Source: Paragordius varius (lineage: Eukaryota > Nematomorpha). Taken from it: a stretch of DNA of 64,000 bases. Under the pieces are notes generated by a model. The model saw only the letters and a program-made list of their open reading frames with translations. It ran no database searches and was not told the origin of the DNA. The position numbers and the translations under genes were made by a program. The stretch lies in contig OZ176051.1 in assembly GCA_964247055.1 (NCBI GenBank), positions 5,022,001-5,086,000 on the forward strand. The letters run 5' to 3'. Shown here piece by piece: positions 52,036-62,932 of the stretch (position 1 is its first letter; each line of letters starts with the position of its first letter).

Positions 52036-54141
52036 ATGCCGAGAAAAAATCGCAGTATAGCAAAGCAAAAATTTGCAGAAAATCAAACAGCCACAGAAGA
52101 AGAGAAAAAAATTACTGATAAAATTAATTTACTAGCCATTGATAATGACGAAGATTTGGAAAATGATATTATAAATCATAAACAAACATCTAAATTTAGC
52201 ATGCTTACTGATTCTGAAGAAAACGACGATATTGCAAATGAAATTAAACAAGGAAATGGTATAATTCAATACTAAAATATAGAAATTAAAAATACCATGT
52301 CTGAAGACAAACCCTCAAAGAAGACGCTTTCCAACAAAGAAAGGAAAAATTTAAAGAAAAAACAGGAAGCTATGATGGAATCATTGCTCGAAAATTCCAA
52401 TGACATGTCTCAATTTTCCCTCACTCAATCATCAATCACAGATACAAAACAAGTGTTAATGGAAACTTCACAAGATATAAAGGTTGAAGGATTTTCCATA
52501 TCCGCCAAAGGCAAAATATTATTTGACAATGCAACTTTAAACATTGCTCATCACCGTCGTTATGGGTTAGTTGGTCCTAATGGGATGGGAAAAACCACTT
52601 TGTTAAGGCACATAGCTGCCAAGCAACTTGCAATACCCAAACACATTGATATTTTGTTGTGTGAACAGGAAGTTGTAGCAGACGATACTCCAGCCGTCGA
52701 TGTTGTGTTAAATGCTGATACCAAACGCCTAGCCCTTTTAGAAGAAGAAAAAATTCTTTTAAACAAACTTGAATCATCAGACGATATGACCATTAATGAC
52801 CGTTTAAAAATTGTTTATGAAGAACTCAAAAGTTGTGGGGCCGATGCTGCTGAAGGAAAAGCTAAACGCATTCTCTCTGGGTTAGGATTTACACCTGCTA
52901 TGCAACAAAGAGCTACTAAACATTTTTCAGGTGGTTGGAGAATGAGGGTTTCCTTGGCCCGAGCATTGTTTTTGGAACCAACCCTTCTGATTTTGGATGA
53001 ACCCACCAATCATTTAGATTTAAATGCCGTTATATGGTTAGACAATTATTTACAAAATTGGAAAAAAACGTTATTAGTAGTTTCTCACGATCAAAGTTTT
53101 CTTGACAACATATGCACAGATATTGTACATTTGGATCAGCACAAACTATTCTACTACAAGGGTAACTACAGTTCCTTTAAAAAAATGCACATACAAAAGC
53201 AAAAAGAATATCTTAAGGAGTTTGAAAAACAAGAGAGGCGCCTAAAAGAGTTGAAAAAGTCTGGTAAGTCCACCAAATCAGCCGAAATTGATCAAAAATC
53301 GCTAATGAGTCGCAATAAGAAAGGAGGATCTAGTGGAAAACATGAAAAAGCAACGGGCATGAATGCTACAGAGGAAGGTGCCCCAGCACCTATTCTTCTT
53401 ACCAAACCAAAAGAATATGTCGTGAAATTCAGAATCCCACAACCTCCTCCTCTAAATCCACCCATTTTAGGTGCACACAATGTAACTTTTGGGTACCCTG
53501 GACAGGCTCCTTTGTTTGAAAATTTAGAATTTGGTATTGATATGTCATCCCGTATAACGATAGTTGGGCCCAATGGGGTTGGTAAATCTACGCTTCTTAA
53601 ATTACTTCTTGGTAAAATTGAACCTCTGAAAGGTGAAATACGCAAAAATCATCGCCTTCGAATCGGCTATTTTGATCAACATTCAGGTGAACAACTAACT
53701 CCAAATGAAACGCCAATCGAATACCTGCAAAGATTGTTTAATTTAGATTATCAGAGTGCCAGAAAAAATTTGGGTATGGTAGGCTTAGTTAGTCATGCTC
53801 ACACAACCAAAAACAAAGAACTTTCAGGCGGTCAAAAATCAAGAGTCGCACTTGCGCAATTAGCACTTAGCGCCCCTGACTGCCTGATCTTAGATGAACC
53901 GACCAATAATTTGGATTTGGAATCTATAGATGCTCTTTCAGAAGCCATAAATGAATTTGAGGGTGGGGTCGTCATCGTTAGCCATGACGAAAGATTGATA
54001 CGAGAAACGCAATGTGATTTATGGATAGTTGAGGATAAGGGAATTTTCAAAATGCAAGGCGATTTTGATGATTACAGAAAAGAAATTTTGGATAGTCTTG
54101 GTGAAACAATCACTCATCCCGGTAACATTGGAGCGCAATAG
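52036..54141 (+). CDS. ABCF1: ABC-F ATPase ABCF1 (ABC50-like)
   Basis: Soluble twin ABC ATPase that associates with ribosomes and eIF2 and aids translation initiation; no membrane domain. Exons 52036-52258 and 52283-54141 give 693 aa, against about 800-845 aa in vertebrates, the difference being a shorter charged N-terminus. Cassette 1: Walker A in [12 protein letters not shown] (near residue 172), signature [15 protein letters not shown], Walker [20 protein letters not shown]. The linker is lysine-rich. Cassette 2: [50 protein letters not shown]. The N-terminal exon and the conserved [17 protein letters not shown] block are typical of ABCF1 rather than ABCF2 or ABCF3. The 24-nt intron (52259-52282) carries an in-frame TAA. 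AATAAA lies at 54189-54194. It is tail-to-tail with MFF. Confidence 0.96.
52259..52282 (+). other. 24-nt intron of ABCF1
   Basis: GT...AG between codons 74 and 76, with a branch-like TACTAA. Read through, it meets TAA. Splicing joins QGN to EIKNTMSED in phase with the main frame. Confidence 0.9.
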
Positions 54142-54534
54142 TTACGCATAAATATTTGATGTTCCATTCAATGTTTATATTTATATGGAATAAATTTTTT
54201 ATTTTTGTATGAATATATGACTGTCGAAAATTTAGTTTATATAGCACTCATAAAAACGAAAAATTATTTTTAAATATAAGCATAATTGATATATATTCGG
54301 AAATAGTTAGTCATCAATTTTAGTTTAAGCTTCTATATCTGGTATAATTAAATGCAATACATATTAATATAATCACGGTTTATTTTGGTTAACATATATA
54401 AATACTATAATAATAAAATATACATTAAATAACAAAAGACACATATCATTATCATCATTCTCGATAAAACTCATTTGCTAGCAAACACTTTTGATTTATT
54501 GGAAGAATTACAACTGTTAAACAATTTCTCGCTG
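54142..54534. other. Tail-to-tail spacer between ABCF1 and MFF
   Basis: It contains the ABCF1 polyadenylation signal (54189-54194) and, on the minus strand, an AATAAA for MFF (complement of 54495-54500). Nothing else is seen. Confidence 0.7.
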
Positions 54535-55391
54535 CTATTTCCGAATCCATGATATTAGTTTAGTTAGGGCATATATTGCTACTAAGCCATAAAGCGTAAC
54601 AATATGCATTCGTTTTTGTCGTAATAACTCATCACGTAAAATGTTGATGTCAATATGATTGGCTACAATTTGATTTTCTAGCAAATGTATCCGTTGACTT
54701 AGGGGTAATTGAGGCGATCTATATGAGTTGGTGAAAAGTTTGATATATGCTGTCATAAATGTAAAAAAAGTATAAAGACAAAAAAATCTTAGCAAAAGTT
54801 AAGTATATTTTTAAAGCAAAACTTATTTTTTATTCCTGGACTTTAATATAACCCAAAGTTTTAGGATTCAAAATGAGGATTTGAATTTTTAAATAGTTTT
54901 ATAGGAAAAATCATTATTAATATAACTAATTTTTGTGTTTATATATTTAAATTTTGACTGTTTCTGTGATATTTAATAGCAAACCCAACGGTAATCATTT
55001 ATATTCCCATACAAGTGATGATGATGATTTAGTAACAAAAATGTTTAATTTGATAAAAACAGACCTGTCAAATGCTGAAATCGGTTTAATTTTTGATGGT
55101 AAGTTAGGAGGTTTTGATATCTCGCCATTGGGTATATTGGGTTCCTTAACATCTAATATTAGCTAAAATTTAACTTGAAACAGATAAATGTTCAGGAACA
55201 TTCATGTCGGATGCTCTAGAATAAATTGGCCGTTTGTAAACGTTATCTCCATGTCCTGCTGTCAAGTCTAACGATATTTTGGGGGGAACTGTCATATCTT
55301 TTCTAATTTGTTCAGCGTATTCAATCGATTGTTCCGTATCTTCCTCTAAACCGTTTTCCATACCATTTTTGAAACTGGCAATTTTATCCAT
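54535..55391 (-). CDS. MFF: Mitochondrial fission factor (tail-anchored)
   Basis: Outer-membrane receptor that recruits the dynamin-like GTPase Drp1 to mitochondria and peroxisomes. Exons 55391-55175, 55152-55065 and 54718-54535 sum to 489 nt (162 aa), shorter than human MFF (about 340 aa) and fly Tango11 (about 270 aa). The N-terminus EYAEQIRKDMTVPPKISLDL followed by MNVPEHLSV matches the two Drp1-binding repeats of MFF (EYTEGISQRMRVPEKL and MQVPERIVV). The C-terminus has a coiled-coil stretch (LSQRIHLLENQI...DELLRQK) and a single helix (TLYGLVAIYALTKLISW) ending in IRK, as in MFF (...WLLNSWLWFRR). Intron 1 (55153-55174) is 22 nt, the shortest here. The middle region is short and proline-rich. 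The gene is head-to-head with CHAF1A. Confidence 0.85.
55153..55174 (-). other. 22-nt intron of MFF
   Basis: GT...AG; read through, it gives AGT-TAA, an immediate stop. Removal restores the frame into the proline-rich middle segment (NVKEPNIPNGEISKPPN). At 22 nt it is the smallest intron in the window. Confidence 0.8.
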
Positions 55392-55517
55392 TCAAAATCA
55401 TTGACGATATTATTGTTAAGGCATCAAATGTGTTTGTGATAGTGTGGCAATTCATACGCCTACCAATTTCTCATCTGTATTTTTGGAGCGAAATTTTAAA
55501 TATCTTTGACATATCTA
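55392..55517. promoter_or_regulatory. Shared MFF/CHAF1A promoter interval
   Basis: Start codons of the divergent MFF and CHAF1A genes are 126 bp apart. No spaced core elements can be pinpointed. Confidence 0.6.
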
Positions 55518-58500
55518 ATGGTTGAAACATGCCTTGAACCCGATGATTTGGAAATCGTTTCAGATTTCAGCAAAACACCCAAATTTAATCGAAAATTAGG
55601 GAAGAAAGAGGGCTTTTTGCAGCTAAAAAATGTTGCTAAAGCAGAAAAAGACAATGTTAAACAGGAACGTCTTAAGAAAATTGAGTAAAATAAAATATTT
55701 TTATGTTTTTAGGGAAAGGAAATTAGAAAAGGTAAAACGGGAAGAGTAATAATTTATACATAATTTTAAGGGACCGAAACTTAAAACGAGCCAAATTAGA
55801 GGAATTAAAACGCGAACGTGAAGCCTTAAAAGAATCAAAAATTAAGGAGAAAATGGATAGGGAAGCCGAACGACTTAAGCAAAAAGTTGAGAGAGAAAGT
55901 ATGAAACTCAAAGAAAAACTCGAAAAAGAATTAGAAAAACAAGAAAAAGAACGATTGCAACAAGAAGAACAAAATAAAATTTGCAAAATAGTATTTTTCC
56001 ATTTAATTCTAAACTTTGTATTAAAATGTATTATTGTGTTAATTTTAAAATGCAACCATCATTTCAATTAAAACTTTATAAACATACAACAATGTTAAAT
56101 TTTTATGTAATACATTAGATATTCATATAATATTTTTTGACCATATGTTAATATGGTAATCTATACTAAAATTTGATTATATATATAGAAAGAAAAGCAA
56201 AAACAAGTTTTTGAAAAGTTTTTCATGAAAACTACAACCCCCTTAAATTCTAGCGTTCAGTCCGAAAAAAATAGTTCATCCACCAAAATAAACAACACTG
56301 TTATTGAAAATAAAAATGGCTTTTTCAAACCGTTTGTGGTTAAAAAATTTGTTTCATTGGCCCCTCTGAAAAAAACGATTAAAACATTGGATTCCAATTT
56401 CGATATAACCATAAACAAGGTAGGTAAATCGATTAATTCACATATACATTATATAATATAGTTAGGATGCTCATAAAAATAATCAATCATAAACTTTTAA
56501 ATATATGTTGTAAAGTTATTATTAAAAAATGAAAATAAATTGTGAGATTTCAATTTTATATAAAGATTTTTTATTCGTATTAAGACCAAGGTGATATATT
56601 CATTTTATTTCAGTTTAATTACAAATATACCATGAAGACTGCGTTTATAACCTGTCAAAATAATTTTTATTCTTAAATCAGACGGTAACCCAACCCAAAT
56701 TACAGTTGAATATATTTTTGATTATTTATTTATATATATATATATATATATGTTAAAAAATTTGATTATAGCAAAATACTCTGAAAGAAGATCTTTACCT
56801 TAAAAGAACGGACAAAGGATTAACTTTAAGTGATCAAAATTTAACTGCTCTCCCAAAAACAGCCACAATTCCAAAATCTAAACTTAGTATCCTGAATAAA
56901 GATTATCAAGCTATTTATTCGGATGAATGTTTAAAAAAAGTATCACCCCAAAAAAATGAAAGTGATGATGTAATTATCGAGGATTATGTCAATTTTCAAA
57001 AATATTTTAATGCTACACAAACTTCTATACCCACTAACAACAGATATAAGGTATCATAATATTTTTTGTATATGATGATTGAATGTTAGTTTTTTTCATT
57101 ATTTTATTAATATTTTATGTTTAGACAAATTTTAGGGTGGATTATATGTTCATTGTTAGTTTTATAATTTTATTCATTTCCAATTAATCTCGAGTTTAGA
57201 TATGCTAGTTTTTTTCAAAAAGTTATTTATGTATGTTTAACCAGTATTTTAGACTTTTAAATATATCATGTATTATCGAATAAAAATTTTAAACAATTTT
57301 TGATTGATATATTCTTTTCAAACGTTTTAAATTATTCTATTTAAACATCAATGTTATTATAGTCTTTTGCAATTTCAACAAAATTATGTTTATAAAAAAA
57401 TTTTTCCTAAACCAAAATTATATCATCTTTAATATTTTATCATTGTTTTTGGAATTTCAAAAACAAGTTTAAAACACACTTTCTCGATTAATAACACACA
57501 CTATTTAACTCTTGTATTGGGAAGAAAATTGTTTGTGATCAAAGTAAATTTTACACAAAAAGGTTTATCATTTTATCTAAAACCTAAACATCTTTTCACA
57601 GGTCAAACTTTTGCAATTTCATGAAAACCATCGACCAGCTTACTATGGAACGTTCAAGAACAAAACATTCATACAAAGGCAACTAAACGCTTCACGCAGA
57701 GCTGAGATTGAAAATGCTTTATTTGATCCAGAAACAAACGATAATAATGTTACAAACAACAATTTTGAGGGTCAAAGCCAGAATGGTGTTACTATATTGC
57801 CCATAAGAATAAAACCAACCCTAGTTATAAATAGTATGGGCAATTGTAATTTGGAAACCCCTGAGAATGTACCTGAAAACGTTGATGACAACTTAAAAGG
57901 CGTCATTGATAAAATGGAAACTTGCAGCGAAAATGGTGGAGAAAATGGTTATGATTTTTTATCATGTTTTGTAATTAAATGTAAAATAGAGATTGAGTTA
58001 TTTAACGTATTTGTTTTCAAAAATTTATCATTCACTCTCAAAAGTGTGTGATTAGCAAAGGTGTTTTTAGATTTATAAGTTAATTTTCCATTGGATTTTT
58101 ATTACACCTTATTAATTATACAAATTTAAACATTTAATATATAAAATTTGGATATAATTGTTTCAATTAATTGAAAATGCATGATTTTATACGAATTTTT
58201 ATTTAGGTGCCTTGGAAATGTTACCGAATAAAGTTAATAACAATACAACATCGAATATAAGCCAATATTTGCGCTGTATAAAGCGAATGGCCAGAAACCC
58301 GTTTCTAAAACTAGATTCAGTAATTATTTTCATTTTTTTTATACATAAATATATTTTTCTATGTTTTTGATTATTAAATTTATTCAATATTTTTTTAAAA
58401 AGGAAGTGCTATATTTATATTGGTTTATCAAAAGCTAAAACCTAAAATATGTTTATAGTTCTCTATTATCCAATTGGTTTATATATGTAATTCTTAAAAT

Positions 58501-58743
58501 AATACAATAAAATATTGTAAATTATTTAAAATAACCAATTTTTTTATTTATTTAACAAATTTTTTTAGCCAATCATAGATTACAGCTATGACAGTGATGA
58601 TGATTGGGAAGAATGCGACATGGGTGAAAGTTTGCATTCTAATGAAAAGGTATCTAAAATTTTCAGTTTAATTTCCATAAATGTCAATTAAATTTAATTT
58701 AAAATTCGTATAACCACTGCATTTATACCAAAATTGCAAAGTT

Positions 58744-58783
<40 letters not shown>

Positions 58784-59247
58784 GAAATCGATATGTGAAA
58801 ACCCCAAGTCAAATAGTTGTGTCGTACTGATGAGTGCTAACAAGCACGATAGTCTGCGATTACTATTGACGAAGGGTTTCACATATAATTTCTGTTAATA
58901 ATTATCTTTCTATTAATTTTTTATTTAATTTCCGATTATTATTATATAACGGATTTTACAACTGTTACAAAACATAATCAATCCTTCATTTACCATTACA
59001 AATCACATAAATATATCAATTTTTATATCACAGAAAAGTATACCCTTTTAAACTATGTTTTAAGTTTATAAGATTTTTTTTAATTATATCAACTATTCTA
59101 TTTTTCCTTGATAAATCTTATGTATACTATAGGAGGATGATGAAGAATTGGATGAAATACTTTATAGTTTGGAGGAAAATCCGGATGAAAAGTTAATTTT
59201 ATTATAAATTTATATGTTTAAAATAAACTGATCATAAAGGATTTAAA

Positions 59248-59311
<64 letters not shown>

Positions 59312-61741
59312 CCCCAAAGTTAAGAATGGTTAATTGATACAAGAATAGATTTTAGTGTAAATATCAACCTTTTTTAAATGATAATTTTGGATTAATTTGC
59401 TTTATTTTGGTGAAAAAAATGTTTAAAATATTTTGTCTTAAACGTAATTATATTTGGACTTTACTAAAAATAGTTTATTTATTTTAACATTTATTCCTCA
59501 ATTTATAATCAATGTTATCCAATAATTATCTTTTGCCACAGTGTACAATTGATTAAGAAAGTGAGACAACGTAAACTTCAACACAAACAACGCACAGCAG
59601 GGCTCGGGCGAAAAGACGCGTTCTTCAAAGTCCCCAAAAATATTAGTAATAATAATTCTGAGGCAGATGAAAATAGTAGCGAATCAGATTACGAGAGTGA
59701 TGATGGATTTATCGTTGAACATGGTTACCTTTCAGTCGATGAATTGAGTTGTCATTCAGATAATATGGCACCACAGCCAAATAATGGAATTAAGCCAAGC
59801 GACATGACTACAGCGATGACAAATACTGAAGAAATTTATGATGAAAACGGTCTAAAAAATTCTTTGGTATGTGTGGCATTAATTTTATTATTTAAGGAGA
59901 TATTTGTTTGCTCATTTTTATTTATTAAGTTACTAGCGTAAATCTCGTGCTTCTACGCAGCCCGAGGAAGTCCCTCGGACTTCTGGGGGGATTTGAATAA
60001 TGGGTTTACCGGTTTCCCGGAAACAGATCACAAAGCCAGCATTTTCCATTTTTAGAAATAGCTAGATTAGTAAAATCGTAATTATTGGGGGCGGGCGTGT
60101 ATTTATCATATTTTTTAGTTTTACTGAATTTTTGTAATATCAACTAATAAGACATAGAAAGAAGTTGGCACATACATTTTCCCTAATATATGTTTTTCAA
60201 AGATTAATTTATAAGTATATTTTTAGGTGAAAAGCAACAACACCCCGAATCACGATATGGATTTAATACGGGCCCAACAGAAGCTAAAGTTACAAGAATG
60301 GAAAGACGCCCTTAATAAAAAATATAATAATAATAATAATTTACTGGGTAAAGCAAATTCATCCGGCGATGCTAAAAATACTGGATACAATGCTAAATTG
60401 ATACCTAAGGTTATAGGACCAATACGTTGTGTTAATCCTTACCAAATCTCCAAGATTGATTGCGCTGCGCATTTTACCGACCATGAATTATGTTTTCAAG
60501 AAGTTAAAAACCTACAAGTATATCCAACATCTTTCATTTATTTTATATTTTTTATTTTTATTATTTTTTCTTGGGAAATAGAGTGCATTCCCATCTATAA
60601 TAATCCCGAATGTGGGAAAAAATACATGGGTCATTATAAACATCGTGACCCTTTATATAAATATATAAAAAAATATCCAAAATTTAGTTAATATATATAT
60701 ATATATGTATATAAATGATATTTTTCAGATCTTTAAAACTGGCCCACATGTCTTTTTAATATATAAGATTGAAATAGTTTAGTTATATTTTTGATTTTTA
60801 CTAGGCATGTCCATTATATGCCTTACCATTGGATTTATCAGCTCGTATTTCCAAAAAGACTTATCAAATCTTAACAACAAATGATAGTACACCAAACAAG
60901 ACATCTGCAAAACAAATTAATAAGCTTGAAACAAATACTAATTCACCTTCTTCTTGCATTAAACATTCCGCAAATAGTTTAACTAATGGATTTCATGATG
61001 AAAGCATCTCAAATGGCAATTTAAGTGTAGTGGGAAATGCGAAAAAACTTATTCCAGAATCGGGTAAATACAGTAAATTTGAAATTATAAAGACAAAACT
61101 TAAAATTCAAAGACTGACCATTTTTTTTATAAAGATGACCATATTTTTTAACGTTAATTTTCTTTATAACATTACTTTTGGTTGCAAAATAAGGCATAGA
61201 CATATTAATTGGTAACATATCACATTTTAAAAAATTTTAATTGTCTTTATCATTTTATTTTTTTGCTAAAATTGGGAATCCAATAAATATTTTTCCATAA
61301 ACTTTTCTATAAAATATATTTTAATCTTAGCTATTCCATATCTGGCTAAATTCGTGCATGGTAATAGTAAAAGCATTATTAAAATTGTGTCCGAATTTCA
61401 AGCTCTTTGGTGGAAAAGAGAAGCCAAATCCGATAGTTTGCTAAATGATAATGGTTCCGATTTTGCAGATATTCAAGTTACTTTTAAATAAATTTTAAAA
61501 TTTTCATTATTCAATGCACATTATTTTCTATATACATGTTCTTAATTTATAGCCAATTCCAAGTTTACCTAATCTCTTGTGCAAAAAACACATTGAAAAT
61601 ACTATAAAACACATTGCGACATATTTGAGTTCAGATAAAAATGCATTTAATCGAGCCTGTTGGATCCTGAAGGATGAATTTTATCAACAATACCATGATG
61701 TTTTTGAATCAATTGACATACATTCACAAATTATTAATTGA
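55518..61741 (+). CDS. CHAF1A: Chromatin assembly factor 1 large subunit
   Basis: p150-type subunit of CAF-1, which deposits H3-H4 on newly replicated DNA with PCNA. Exons: 55518-55684, 55713-55745, 55771-55990, 56189-56419, 56772-57050, 57602-57947, 58207-58319, 58569-58649, 59133-59191, 59542-59866, 60227-60517, 60805-61063, 61331-61476, 61553-61741. The sum is 2739 nt (912 aa; human 956). Exons 1-4 encode the Lys/Glu/Arg-rich KER coiled coil. Diagnostic blocks follow: VKLLQFHENHRPAYYGTF (human MKLLQFCENHRPAYWGTW), IIDYSYDSDDDWEE, and DDGFIVEHGYLSVDE (human DDGFFVPHGYLSEDE). The C-terminus (ALWWKREAK...NRACWILKDEFY) is probably the winged-helix region. Introns 1 and 2 are 28 nt (55685-55712) and 25 nt (55746-55770), around a 33-nt exon. 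AATAAA at 61827-61832. Confidence 0.95.
55685..55712 (+). other. 28-nt intron of CHAF1A
   Basis: GT...AG intron 1. Unspliced reading gives GAG-TAA. Splicing continues the charged KER stretch (KKIE-ERKLEK). Confidence 0.85.
55746..55770 (+). other. 25-nt intron of CHAF1A
   Basis: GT...AG intron 2, only 33 nt downstream of intron 1. Unspliced reading gives GAG-TAA. Splicing continues KREE-DRNLKRAKLEELKRE. Confidence 0.85.
58746..58782. repeat. (AT)n microsatellite
   Basis: Uninterrupted TA run in the CHAF1A intron that follows exon 8, just upstream of the structured motif at 58791. Confidence 0.9.
58791..58886 (+). ncRNA. Possible structured RNA motif, copy 1
   Basis: The core 58811-58850 (GTCGTACTGATGAGTG, TAACAAGCACGAT) is shared with 25061-25100. 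A perfect hairpin GTGC-TAACAA-GCAC lies inside, a second, ATAGT...ACTAT, follows, and the outer arms ATATGTGAAAACCCC (58791-58805) and GGGTTTCACATAT (58874-58886) pair with one bulge. It lies in the sense orientation in a CHAF1A intron. The CTGATGA box next to a hairpin recalls a hammerhead core. No complete fold could be built. Confidence 0.4.
59252..59309. repeat. (AT)29 microsatellite
   Basis: Longest dinucleotide tract in the window, about 58 nt of pure AT, in the CHAF1A intron after exon 9. Shorter AT runs occur near 5503-5527, 14805-14826, 37944-37975, 42330-42346, 47492-47521 and 56733-56750. Confidence 0.9.
59945..60070. repeat. G+C-rich hairpin and repeat in a CHAF1A intron
   Basis: CCGAGGAAGTCCCTCGG forms a tight hairpin near 59961-59977. 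It is followed by a segment inverted relative to 9826-9905 (GGAAACAGATCACAAAGCCA). The base composition is far from that of its surroundings, so it is an insertion of a dispersed element of unknown family. Confidence 0.55.
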
Positions 61742-61899
61742 TTAATTTTGATTAAATTGCATATATTTTAAATCATGTAATTTTTTGCATTTAATATGGT
61801 ATTCAACTCTCTAAATTTTTTCTTATAATAAATTTATTAAGGTGAAAAGGCGGAAATATAAAATTTAAATCATTATAACACACACACACATTCCAAATA

Positions 61900-62932
61900 T
61901 TAAATATGTTTTGATGTTGGCGATTTTCCGGATGTTTTTGTTTGAGCAGTAGACTCATGAGTTGGCTTTTCGTGTTTCACGTCACTTATTGGATATGCCG
62001 GTCTAATTGATATTTTTCGAGATTTTTGTGGTTCTCCGCTTCTTTCATAAATACGGAAATCCTTAACATAATTTGATAAATCCTGGCCCTGTGATATTTT
62101 AACAAAATTGTTTTTCCATTCATATTTATATTTTTTAGGGGTTGGAAATAAACCCTTATTTGGTTACGATTCCATATAATCAAAGAGGGTTCCGAACTAA
62201 ATTCCATTAATTTCAAAGTATTACCAAAAATTTTGATTTTAGATTACAAAAAAATAGACATGCAATTATCGCTTCTCTCTAAATAATTCAAAAAATCTTT
62301 AATATAAAAAATAATTATACATTTTAAAGTTCTTTTCCTTTTAAAAGGCTGACAGTGAGAATGAAAAGTGTGGAATTTAGGGTAAGGAAGTACGGTACAC
62401 TAACACGCATAGTGCACGTGTTCGACGCCTTAACCTTTTAACCACCACGCTTTCTATTAAAAATTTAAAAAACAATTATTAAACAAAACTTGTAATCATT
62501 TAAAATTTTTCCTTTGTTTTAATCGCTAGGATAAAATTTAATAACGATTTCAGACCCGATTTAATTTTGTTCTAAAACGATTAAAAAAGTTATTGGTTTT
62601 TTAAAAAAACAGGTCTCTGCAAATCCCTATTTTAGTATTTTTATAAACTATAAATTATAATCATTTTGTTTAGAGGCACACAAAACTTTATTAAATGCAA
62701 TCTTGCACATTAATTACGAACAATCATTCCTAATTATGGATTACTGAGAAATGTAATTATATATTGGGATAAGTATATGTAGTCAATTCATAACCCCCAT
62801 ACCTCAAACTAAATGATGAAAATAATGATTTAATTCAAAATAAAAATTTACAATCCATCTTTGTTGCCAAATACGTAAGGCTTCTTGCTCATGAACCAAT
62901 TTGTGACAATTAGTGGTTGGGTCCAATGTAAA
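61900..62932 (-). CDS. 3' part of a small unrecognised gene
   Basis: Two exons, 62932-62852 and 62154-61900, join in phase 0 across a 697-nt intron and end in TAA. They encode 111 residues, including LVHEQEALRIWQQRW, PTPKKYKYEWKNNF and LSNYVKDFRIYERSGEP, with a hydrophilic Lys/Ser/Thr tail and no membrane segment. The gene is not recognised with confidence. The spacing of a VH...W motif, a Y-x-W motif and a final F-R-[IV]-Y recalls small ciliary microtubule inner proteins such as CFAP144/FAM183, but the similarity is weak. Upstream exons are not found before the window edge. The stop codon is 158 bp from the CHAF1A stop, tail-to-tail. Confidence 0.6.
62350..62455 (-). repeat. Possible tRNA-derived SINE head
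   Basis: On the minus strand, GCGTGGTGGTTAAAAGGTTA followed by AGGCGTCG resembles the A-box region of tRNA-derived SINEs. AACACG...CGTGTT could form an anticodon-like stem. No B box is found at the expected distance. It sits in the intron of the small unrecognised gene. Confidence 0.3.

Noticed and set aside
52560-54050. Minus-strand open frames opposite ABCF1
   Set aside because: They are shadows of conserved ABC cassette codons, with no homology of their own.
58791-58886. Full hammerhead ribozyme or box C/D snoRNA
   Set aside because: For a hammerhead, the position after the hairpin reads GAT rather than GAA, and stem I cannot be formed at a plausible cleavage site. For a C/D RNA, no CTGA D box lies at the right distance. 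Kept only as an unexplained structured motif.
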